This document shows, one piece after another, positions 39,011 to 45,579 of a DNA stretch of 64,000 nucleotides (its first letter is position 1; every line of letters starts with the position of its first letter). The notes under the pieces are model-generated. The model was not told where the DNA came from, searched no databases, and saw only the letters and a list, made by a program, of their open reading frames with translations. The stretch is from NCBI RefSeq assembly GCF_002917105.1, contig NZ_PQFZ01000001.1, positions 496,001 through 560,000 of the forward strand. The letters are read 5' to 3'. The stretch is from Allobosea psychrotolerans. Its GTDB lineage: Bacteria; Pseudomonadota; Alphaproteobacteria; Rhizobiales; Beijerinckiaceae. Made by a program: the position numbers and the translations under genes.

Positions 39011-40843
39011 TCACAGCGGCAGGCACGCCTTTTCCAGCCACGCCTTCGCCTCGCCCTCGACCAGCGGGGCGAGCTTGCTCCAGACTTGTGCGTGATAGGC
39101 GTCGATCCAGGCGATCTCGCCGGCGTCGAGCAGCTTCACATCGATCAGGGCGCGCTCATAGGGCGCCCAGGTGATGGTCTCGAAGCCGTAGATGGTGCGG
39201 TCACCGCCAGGAATGATGCGCTCCTCGACCACGATCAGGTTCTCGATACGGATGCCGTATTCGCCCTGCTTGTAGTAGCCCGGCTCATTCGAGAGGATCA
39301 TGCCCGGCTCCAATGGCGTGGTGCCGAGCTTGGAGAGGCGCTGCGGCCCCTCATGCACCGAGAGATAGCTGCCGACGCCATGGCCCGTGCCGTGGTCGAA
39401 ATCGAGGCCGGCCTGCCAGAGCGGCAACCGCGCCAGCGCATCGAGCTGCGCGCCCGAGGTGCCCTTGACGAAGACGACGCGCGAGATTGCGAGATGGCCC
39501 TTGAGCACGCGGGTGTAGCGGTCGCGCATCTCGTCGGTGGGCTCGCCCACGGCCATGGTGCGGGTGATGTCGGTGGTGCCGTCCTCATATTGCCCGCCGG
39601 AATCGACCAGGAGGATGCCGGGCTCGATCCTGCGGTTGCTGGCCTCGCTCACGCGGTAATGCGGCAAGGCGGCATTGGGGCCGGCGCCGGCGATGGTGGT
39701 GAAGGAAACGTCCTTGAGCAGACCGGTCTTGATGCGCTCGGCTTCGAGCGCGGCGACGGCGTCGATCTCGGTCAAGCCGCCCTTCGGCGCTTCGCGCGCC
39801 AGCCATGCGAGATAGCGTGCGACCGCTGCGCCGTCGCGCAGATGGGCATCGCGCGCGCCTTTCAGCTCCGCCTCGTTCTTGCGCGCCTTCATCAGCGCGA
39901 TCGGGTCGGCGCCGGCATCGGGTATGCCGCCGGCCTCGGCGATCAGCGTCGCGAGCGCGGAGGCTGCGGTCGCCGAGTCGAGCCGGACCCTGGCCTTGGC
40001 CGCGCCCAGCGCGTTGAGCTGTGTTTCCAGCGCCGCGGGAGGTGCGATCTCGCCGACTGCGCCGATGGCGTCGCCGGCCTCGTTCGTCACCTTTTCGGGC
40101 GCCAGGAAGACCGTCGGCCGGCCCTCGCGCGGTACGATGGCATATCCCAGCGGCAGCGGGGTGTGCTCGACGTCGCCGCCGCGGATGTTGAAGGTCCAGG
40201 CCAGCGCATGCGGGTCCGAGACCACGAGCGCATCGACCCTGGCCTTGGCGAGAGCCTCCTGGATGCGGGCGAGCTTGCTCGCCGTGCTCTCCCCGGCGAA
40301 ATCGGCGCGATGCGCCTCGACCGGAGCGGCGGGCGGGGCAGGGCGATCGCTCCAGAGCGCGTCGATCGGGTTCGCCTTGAGCGCGACCAACGTGCCGCCG
40401 GCCGCCGCGACCGCCTTCTCCAGCTTGGCGACGCCGTCGACGGTGTGGAGCCAAGGGTCGTAACCGAGCTTGTTCCCTGCCGGCAGATTGGTCTCGATCC
40501 AGCGCTCCAGCGGCATCTCCTCCATCCTCGTCGGCGTGACGATGGCAGTGTCGGTCTGCTCGGCGGACTGGATGGTGTAGCGGCCGTCGACGATCAGCGC
40601 CGCCTTATCGGCCAGCACGATGGCGTTGCCGGCCGAGCCGGTGAAGCCCGTCAGCCAGGCGAGGCGGGCCATATGCGCCGGGACGTATTCGCCCTGATGC
40701 TCGTCGGCGCGCGGGATGATGAAGCCGTCCAGCCCTTGCGCCGCGAGCGCGCCGCGCAGAGCGGCAACCCTGGGGGCGACCTGGGAGGGATCGCTCGGTT
40801 CCGAGAAGGACTGGAAGCGGCAGGCGGCGGGCGATTCGGTCAT
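39011..40843 (-). CDS. Xaa-Pro aminopeptidase (M24B, aminopeptidase P family)
   Basis: 610 residues from ATG 40843, the long form with two N-terminal creatinase-type domains (FIIPRADEHQGEYVP, LTGFTGSAGNAIVL) and a C-terminal pita-bread metalloprotease domain. Metal ligand regions are LVDSGGQYEDGTTDITRT (two Asp), GTGHGVGSYLSVHEGP (His), MILSNEPGYY and GIRIENLIVV (Glu). It removes N-terminal residues before proline. ATG codons at 40873 and 40915 are in frame, so the N-terminus is uncertain. Confidence 0.93.
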   Translation of the reverse strand: MTESPAACRFQSFSEPSDPSQVAPRVAALRGALAAQGLDGFIIPRADEHQGEYVPAHMARLAWLTGFTGSAGNAIVLADKAALIVDGRYTIQSAEQTDTAIVTPTRMEEMPLERWIETNLPAGNKLGYDPWLHTVDGVAKLEKAVAAAGGTLVALKANPIDALWSDRPAPPAAPVEAHRADFAGESTASKLARIQEALAKARVDALVVSDPHALAWTFNIRGGDVEHTPLPLGYAIVPREGRPTVFLAPEKVTNEAGDAIGAVGEIAPPAALETQLNALGAAKARVRLDSATAASALATLIAEAGGIPDAGADPIALMKARKNEAELKGARDAHLRDGAAVARYLAWLAREAPKGGLTEIDAVAALEAERIKTGLLKDVSFTTIAGAGPNAALPHYRVSEASNRRIEPGILLVDSGGQYEDGTTDITRTMAVGEPTDEMRDRYTRVLKGHLAISRVVFVKGTSGAQLDALARLPLWQAGLDFDHGTGHGVGSYLSVHEGPQRLSKLGTTPLEPGMILSNEPGYYKQGEYGIRIENLIVVEERIIPGGDRTIYGFETITWAPYERALIDVKLLDAGEIAWIDAYHAQVWSKLAPLVEGEAKAWLEKACLPL

Positions 40844-41145
40844 GGCGGGTCCGGAAGCGGTGGTTTGGGCCATGGTCGCGGCTCGAGCCTGCGAAAGCCA
40901 GCGCAAAAGCGGCATTCAGCTGTGCTTTCTCCGCAGGCCATGGCGGCCTCGCGATTGAGCTTACTGCCTCTTTGTTATGCGAAAAACGCGATCGTTAACG
41001 AAACAAGGCCAAGTGCATGCATTCTGTGCATATCTCGCATCTGCGAAATCCCCTTTTCGCAAGTGCGAAGAAGGCCCACTTTAGTCGCATAAGAGAACGA
41101 GGAAGCGACCGGGACTGTCCTTCGTTTGAATGAGGAGATGGACCT
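40844..41145. other. 302-bp divergent region with overlapping palindromes
   Basis: Between the aminopeptidase (minus) and two tiny proteins (plus). At 41042-41061, TGCGAAA and TTTCGCA form 7-bp arms with a 6-bp centre. The right arm overlaps a second palindrome, TTCGCAAGTGCGAA (41056-41069). A single TTAAC half-site lies near 40996. The overlapping sites end 76 bp before the small-gene start and look like binding sites for a dimeric regulator. No gene seen. Confidence 0.5.
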
Positions 41146-41376
41146 GTGACCTATGTGATGAACAACACCGCCGTTCTGCCCGCTTCCGAGGCCGCCGCAC
41201 CGAGCAGCCCGAGCTTCTGGCAGCGGCTCTTCGCGGCGCTGATCGAGAGCCGCCGTCGTTCCGCCGCCCGTGAGCTGCGTGCGCGTTCCTACCTGATCAA
41301 CGAGGCCGAGATCGTTCTGGGCGGTTTTCCGCAGACCGCTCTCAGCGACGACGCCAAGCTGCCTTTCAACCGCTGA
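41146..41376 (+). CDS. Small conserved-looking basic protein, 76 residues
   Basis: Starts at GTG with GAGGAG 8 bp upstream, a strong ribosome-binding site. The N-terminal ~25 residues are Ala/Pro/Ser-rich; the rest is charged and helical (FWQRLFAALIESRRRSAARE, LRARSYLINEAEIVLGGFP) and ends KLPFNR. No signal peptide or membrane helix. The Arg-rich amphipathic helix loosely recalls DUF1127 proteins, but I do not assign it. It precedes another small frame by 58 bp on the same strand. Confidence 0.65.
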   Translation: MTYVMNNTAVLPASEAAAPSSPSFWQRLFAALIESRRRSAARELRARSYLINEAEIVLGGFPQTALSDDAKLPFNR

Positions 41377-41434
41377 TCCCAGCAATCCCTGATCTCACGC
41401 GCCGGTTTCGCGCCGCGCTGCGCAACATTGGACA

Positions 41435-41569
41435 ATGACCATGATCGCCATCGTCAAGCACGTCTATGAGTGGGCCATCGACACGGCCAAGTTCACCGCC
41501 GCCGTCTGGCACGATGCCCGCTCGATGCAGGCTGAAGCCGAGGCCAAGTACGGCCATATGGGCTTCTGA
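41435..41569 (+). CDS. 44-residue small protein downstream
   Basis: Reads MTMIAIVKHVYEWAIDTAKF, then TAAVWHDARSMQAEAEAKYG and HMGF, stop. It is one amphipathic helix with aromatic and charged residues and codon use like its neighbours. ATG at 41435, or 41441; the ribosome-binding site (TTGGA) is weak. It follows the 76-residue protein and may share its transcript. Function unknown. Confidence 0.55.
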   Translation: MTMIAIVKHVYEWAIDTAKFTAAVWHDARSMQAEAEAKYGHMGF

Positions 41570-41705
41570 ACGGGAAGGGCGCTCCTTCTGCTATGCCGGC
41601 CGCCTGACGTGGCGCGCTGCGCTTCCGGTGCTCACGGACAAAAGTCCGCTCCGCTCCGGTTCTCGAACGCCACGCCATGCGACTCAGCCTGGCGAAGGAT
41701 CGCTG

Positions 41706-41720
41706 CCCGGACGTTCCGGG
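41706..41720. terminator. Hairpin between the small genes and prmA
   Basis: CCCGGA (41706-41711) / TCCGGG (41715-41720) with a CGT loop, followed on the plus strand by TAATTTAT. It lies between convergent genes, so it could end transcription of the small genes. The 172-bp gap shows no other feature. Confidence 0.4.
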
Positions 41721-41741
41721 TAATTTATAGGGTTGCTCGAT

Positions 41742-42689
41742 TTATCGAAGGTGGCGTGGCCTGGGGGCTGCGCCGCCTTTTTTCATCACCAGCGTCGCCC
41801 AGCCCTCGCGCAGCGACTGGCGGGCGAGATAGAGCCCCTGATGCCGGTAGGTCGAGACGACGCCGGCGACATCCATCGCCAGCAGGCCCGACAGGATTAC
41901 CGTACCGTCGCCGGAGAGGGCACGGGCGATCGAAGGCGCCAGGCGCTTCAGCGGGCCGGCCAGGATATTGGCGAAGATGAGGTCGAAATGGCCCGGCCGG
42001 TTCGCCTTGGCATGGCGCAGGCCCGGAGCGACATAGAGGTCGAGCCCGTGCGGGGCGTGGTTGACGCGGGCATTATGCGCCGCGACCTCGACCGCGACGA
42101 GGTCGATATCGCCGGCGACGACCTTGCGCTTGATCTGCTTGGCCAGCGCCAGCGCCAGGATCCCGGTGCCGGTGCCGACATCGATGGCGTTGCGCGGCCG
42201 GCGCTGCTTCAGTTCGGCGTCGAGCGCCAGGAGGCAGCCCGCAGTGGTGCCGTGATGGCCGGTGCCGAAGGCGAGCGCGGCCGGAATCTCGATGCCGACA
42301 TCGTTGATGCGCACCGCGTCGCGATCATGCTCGCCATGGACGAGGACGCGGCCCGCACGCACGGGCTTGAGGCCGTCGAGACTGGCTGCGACCCAGTCCT
42401 GCTGGTTCACGGTCGCGAAGGGCGTGCTGTCGATGACGTCGCCGACGATCGGCCGCAGCATGTCGCGCACGGCCTCTTCGTCCGGGTGGGTGGCGAAATA
42501 GATCTCGACCTTCCAGGGTGCGTTCAGCGAGAGCGTGGTGACGCCGCTTTCGATCTCGAAGGCGGAGATCGCGGTTTCGGTCGGGTCGAAGACCTCGCCC
42601 AGGAGTTCCGTCAGCGCGCGCGCCTTCTCGCCGCTGGTGGAGAGTTCGAGGACGGTCGCGACCGTCGATGGCAGGAGACCTTCACGCAT
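41742..42689 (-). CDS. prmA: Ribosomal protein L11 methyltransferase PrmA
   Basis: 315 residues from ATG 42689. The N-terminal domain that recognises L11 (~110 residues) precedes a class I SAM methyltransferase: FGTGHHGTTAGCLLAL, then AIDVGTGTGILALALAK (motif I), a GDID acidic loop, and FDLIFANILAGPLKRL, the NxxxxP-type PrmA hallmark. It trimethylates ribosomal protein L11. It is followed 62 bp away by the SDR gene on the same strand. Confidence 0.93.
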   Translation of the reverse strand: MREGLLPSTVATVLELSTSGEKARALTELLGEVFDPTETAISAFEIESGVTTLSLNAPWKVEIYFATHPDEEAVRDMLRPIVGDVIDSTPFATVNQQDWVAASLDGLKPVRAGRVLVHGEHDRDAVRINDVGIEIPAALAFGTGHHGTTAGCLLALDAELKQRRPRNAIDVGTGTGILALALAKQIKRKVVAGDIDLVAVEVAAHNARVNHAPHGLDLYVAPGLRHAKANRPGHFDLIFANILAGPLKRLAPSIARALSGDGTVILSGLLAMDVAGVVSTYRHQGLYLARQSLREGWATLVMKKGGAAPRPRHLR

Positions 42690-42751
42690 GGCAGCGCGAT
42701 AGCAGCCCGCGCGCCGCTTGTCATGCGGCACGGCGCGCGGCGCTTCTCGTC

Positions 42752-43507
42752 TCAATGCAGGCCGTTCACCATGGCGAAGACACCGGCGAGATTGCCGTTC
42801 TCGGCGGCAAAGCGCAGCGGCTTGCAGCGCTCGACGATGACCTCCTGGGTGTCGGCTTGCGTCTCCAGGATCGTCATGACCTCGGCGATGAAGTCGGCCA
42901 GGGGCATCGCCATCGGATCGACCGCCTGTTCGGGCCCGCGCAGCTCGGTCTGGACGTAAGGCGGGGCAAGCTCGATGACTTGGGTCGAGGTGCCCGCAAG
43001 CTGCTCCCGCAGCGCCATCGAATAGGAATGTATCGCCGCCTTGGTGGCGCTGTAGGTCGGTGTCACCACCATGGGCACGAACGCCAGTCCCGAGCTCACG
43101 GTCATCACGGTCGATTTCGGCTGCTTCAGCAGATGCGGCAGCAGGGCTGCGGTCAGCCGGATCGGCCCGAGCAGGTTGGTGACGACGGTCTCCTCGGCGA
43201 TGGCGAGGTGGTCCTCCGTCGCGGTAACGTCTTCGTCCTTCATGATGCCGGCATTGTTGATGACGACGTTCAGGGCAGGGAAGCGCTCGATGGCGTCACG
43301 AGCGAAGGCCGCTATGTCCGCCTTGTCCTGGATGTCGAGCACGATCGACCCCATCCCCGGATTGGCTGCGGTGACCTCGTCGAGCAATTGCTCGCGGCGG
43401 CCGGAGATGACGACCTGGTTACCCCTGGCGTGCAGAGCCTCGGCGAGCGCGCGGCCGATGCCCGAGCCGCCGCCGGTGATGAGGATGGTGTTGCCTGTGA
43501 TGTTCAT
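42752..43507 (-). CDS. Short-chain dehydrogenase/reductase (DltE-like)
   Basis: 251 residues. The cofactor loop TGGGSGIGRALAEAL (about residues 10-24), NNAGIM, the catalytic Ser in VSSGLAFVP and Tyr/Lys in YSATKAAIHSYS are intact, and SGRREQLL after strand 2 suggests NADP(H). Substrate unknown. Start at ATG 43507 with GAAAGGA upstream; 6 more codons are possible. It diverges from an HxlR regulator, probably its controller. Confidence 0.88.
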   Translation of the reverse strand: MNITGNTILITGGGSGIGRALAEALHARGNQVVISGRREQLLDEVTAANPGMGSIVLDIQDKADIAAFARDAIERFPALNVVINNAGIMKDEDVTATEDHLAIAEETVVTNLLGPIRLTAALLPHLLKQPKSTVMTVSSGLAFVPMVVTPTYSATKAAIHSYSMALREQLAGTSTQVIELAPPYVQTELRGPEQAVDPMAMPLADFIAEVMTILETQADTQEVIVERCKPLRFAAENGNLAGVFAMVNGLH

Positions 43508-43584
43508 CGCCAAGTCCTTTCGCAAATGCGCCTTTCATGGTTGCGCGGACAAGAGCTAGGCGCGATGCTCTCTAAACGAAAGAA

Positions 43585-43615
43585 GGCACCCAAAAGTTCT
43601 ATAGGCACCAAAAGG
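43585..43615. promoter_or_regulatory. Direct repeat, candidate HxlR operator
   Basis: GGCACCCAAAAG (43585-43596) and GGCACCAAAAGG (43604-43615), starts 19 bp apart, directly before the hxlR ATG at 43626 and in the SDR-hxlR divergent gap. It could let a dimer bind one face of the DNA. By-eye assignment. Confidence 0.4.
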
Positions 43616-43625
43616 AGAGTGTCGG

Positions 43626-44045
43626 ATGCAGGTGATACGCGATGCGGTTGCTGCCATGCAGGAGCAGGGCCGACTCTCCCATCCCGAGGTCAGCCCGGCG
43701 GTCGAGGCGCTGGTGCGCGACGTGATCGCTCAGGTCGCGGACAAATGGACGATGCTGATCCTGGAGGCGCTGGAGGAGCACGGTACGCTGCGCTTCACCC
43801 AGATCGGTCGGATCGTCGGCGGCATCAGCCAGAAGATGCTGACCAAGACGGTGCGCCAGATGGAATGCGACGGGCTGATCACGCGCAAGGTCCATCCCGT
43901 GATCCCGCCGCATGTCGACTACACGCAGACCGAACTCGGCCGCGAGCTGACGGCGGCGTTCTGCGGGGTCTGGGTCTGGGCCGAGACCTATTACGCGCAG
44001 GTGGAGGCGGCGCGAGCGGCATTCAAGGCGCGGGAGGGGCGGTGA
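43626..44045 (+). CDS. HxlR family transcriptional regulator
   Basis: 139 residues, a winged HTH of the HxlR/DUF24 group: DKWTMLILEALEEHGTLRFT, QIGRIVGGISQKMLTKTVRQ, MECDGLITRKVHPVIPPHVD and YTQTELGREL are the family pattern. No N-terminal Cys that would suggest redox sensing of the HypR/YodB type. GGAGAG lies 6 bp before the ATG. Divergent from the SDR gene, the likely target. Confidence 0.9.
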   Translation: MQVIRDAVAAMQEQGRLSHPEVSPAVEALVRDVIAQVADKWTMLILEALEEHGTLRFTQIGRIVGGISQKMLTKTVRQMECDGLITRKVHPVIPPHVDYTQTELGRELTAAFCGVWVWAETYYAQVEAARAAFKAREGR

Positions 44046-44116
44046 AGTGATGTGCGACTGCGTGTGCTGCCATGAGGCGGAGGCGTAGCCCTGAACAGGC
44101 CGGCCGAGCGCCTGCC

Positions 44117-44302
44117 CACCCCGCCTTCTGCATGAAGCTATCCGGCACCATCTTCCACCCAGCCTAGCGGAGCCCAAGCCGAATTCGATGTGCGGGCACC
44201 AGCATCAAGGGCTGATGAGCCGGTCGATTTGGCGGCGAGCTCGCCTTCGACCGGCATCGGGCCGCGCTGCCGGCCGGCGCCGAAACCGCTGCCGGCGCCA
44301 CC
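44117..44302 (-). pseudogene. Remnant of a second uvrD/pcrA 3' end
   Basis: On the minus strand this segment reads GFGAGRQRGPMPVEGELAAK, STGSSALDAGAR, then a gap, then KMVPDSFMQKAGW. The real uvrD C-terminus (45580-45810) reads GFGGGRQRGPMLIEGELTAK, STGSSAYDAGAR ... KMVLDSFVQKAG. About 45 bases coding the core of the C-terminal Tudor domain are lost, the frame is broken, and the stop codon TCA (minus-strand complement) is CCA. It is thus a diverged, decayed duplicate of the last ~75 codons of uvrD, lying 1.3 kb from it on the far side of the TetR/membrane-protein genes. The remaining bases of the 44046-44316 gap show no gene. Confidence 0.85.
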
Positions 44303-44316
44303 CTAACTCGCGGAGC

Positions 44317-44802
44317 TCAGACGGCGGCCTTGCCGTCTTTGCGCAGGTGGATGATCTGCGCGGTCAATCCGATGACGAGTGCAGCAAGAATGCTCGCCTG
44401 GACTCCGAGAAGCAGCGGCGAATGCAGGTCAGTGACGAAGGGGTGCCCCTCGGGGACGCGGCGGAGGATTTCGGTTGCGGTGGGCACCATGAGCAGGAAT
44501 GCGGTGAGGCTCAGTGCAATGGTCTCGACATAGATCGCGACGTGCCCCGGAACCGGCAATCGGCCGACAGCGTAGCCCGTGACCAGCAGCAGCAGCGTCG
44601 CTGCCCCGACGCCGTAGCTGACCGGCGCGTGAGCGACGAGGAAGACCGTCGCGCCACCGATCAGCATCGAGACGAAATAGACGGCGCCCGCCTTCGAGCG
44701 AGGCAGGATCCGGCCGTGAATCGCGAACATGTATGCCGCTGCCGGAATGGCCGGCAGGCTGCCCAGCGTATGCACCCAGCCGAGCGGAGAAATGCCAAAC
44801 AT
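44317..44802 (-). CDS. Four-helix membrane protein of unknown function
   Basis: 161 residues from ATG 44802 (MFGISPLGWVHTLGSLPAIP), which has AAAGGAC at normal distance. Four hydrophobic helices: about residues 8-28, 38-58, 63-83 and 88-108, with a fifth near the C-terminus (ILAALVIGLTAQII) before a basic tail. I do not recognise a family with confidence. Neighbour of the TetR gene on the same strand; an operator-like palindrome precedes it at 44881. Confidence 0.7.
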   Translation of the reverse strand: MFGISPLGWVHTLGSLPAIPAAAYMFAIHGRILPRSKAGAVYFVSMLIGGATVFLVAHAPVSYGVGAATLLLLVTGYAVGRLPVPGHVAIYVETIALSLTAFLLMVPTATEILRRVPEGHPFVTDLHSPLLLGVQASILAALVIGLTAQIIHLRKDGKAAV

Positions 44803-44880
44803 CAGAAGTGTCCTTTCATCGGGGTCGAGATTGCCCATGCGCTGCAACGAGACAGCGTCGGGTCGTCAAGAATTGGCTAT

Positions 44881-44897
44881 CTACTAGTTGGTAGGTA
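44881..44897. promoter_or_regulatory. TetR operator 2, before the membrane-protein gene
   Basis: CTACTAGTTGGTAGGTA. The core CTAC-N6-GTAG is palindromic, and CTACTAGT-x-GGTAGGT is shared with the site at 45529 (one mismatch over 16). It lies 78 bp upstream of the 44802 start, in the 132-bp gap after tetR. Confidence 0.65.
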
Positions 44898-44934
44898 TTG
44901 CGACCCTGGCTTGCCCCCTTCCGGAGAGACCGCT

Positions 44935-45519
44935 TCAGTGTCGGGTGGCGAGGCGCTCCAGGAGCGGGTGGGTGATGACCCCGAACATCTTGGCATCCCC
45001 ATAGGCGCGGGCCGAGAGCATCGCGCCGTGGACGCTGGCCATGAAGGCTTCCGCTTCGGCCTTAGCCGTGCCGGTAAAGTGCAAGCTGCCTTGCCGTGCG
45101 CCGCTTTCGAGAACCGAGCTCAGCCAGGCGGAGAGCGTCCTGAAATGGGCGCGCACCTCCAGGATGACCTCCTCAGGAAGGACCGGAATCTGGCTTGCCA
45201 GCAGAGCGCAGACGCAGAACGGGGCGCTGGCGTCGGCGATGCAGGCTTGCCAATAGCTCACATAGGCGCGCAGCCGATCGGCAGGATTGGTGAACTGGCG
45301 TTCCAGATGGGCAAGCCCTGCCTCGGCCTCTTCCCGATATCGGGCAATGAGCGTGCGCACGAGGTCCGACTTGCTGGGAAAATGGTGGTGAATGCTCGCG
45401 TTTCTGATGCCGACGACCTTTGCGATGTCGGCGTAGCTGAAGCCGTTATAGCCGCCCTCGATCAAGAGGGAGCGAGCGCAGCGCAGGATTTCATCAGAGG
45501 TTGTCGAGGGGCCAGCCAT
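44935..45519 (-). CDS. TetR family transcriptional regulator
   Basis: 194 residues. N-terminal HTH: ILRCARSLLIEGGYNGFSYA, DIAKVVGIRNASIHHHFPSK, complete and typical of the TetR subgroup with an IHHHF recognition helix. The C-terminal domain has three cysteines close together (CIADASAPFCVCALLA), which could sense electrophiles or metals, though this is inference. Operator-like palindromes stand before this gene and before the next gene on the strand. It lies between uvrD and the membrane-protein gene, within the cassette bracketed by uvrD ends. Confidence 0.9.
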   Translation of the reverse strand: MAGPSTTSDEILRCARSLLIEGGYNGFSYADIAKVVGIRNASIHHHFPSKSDLVRTLIARYREEAEAGLAHLERQFTNPADRLRAYVSYWQACIADASAPFCVCALLASQIPVLPEEVILEVRAHFRTLSAWLSSVLESGARQGSLHFTGTAKAEAEAFMASVHGAMLSARAYGDAKMFGVITHPLLERLATRH

Positions 45520-45528
45520 ATCTGCGTA

Positions 45529-45544
45529 TACCTACTAGTAGGTA
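45529..45544. promoter_or_regulatory. TetR operator 1, before tetR
   Basis: TACCTACTAGTAGGTA, a perfect 16-bp palindrome ending 10 bp before the tetR ATG (minus strand). Its core recurs at 44881. Strong candidate for autorepression. Confidence 0.75.
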
Positions 45545-45579
45545 GGTTGTCAAGGCGGGGAGGCCCGTGGCCCAGGGCT

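Noticed and set aside
40996-41010. TTAAC upstream of the small genes as a CtrA box
   Set aside because: Only one half-site; the sequence 7 nt further on does not match TTAA.
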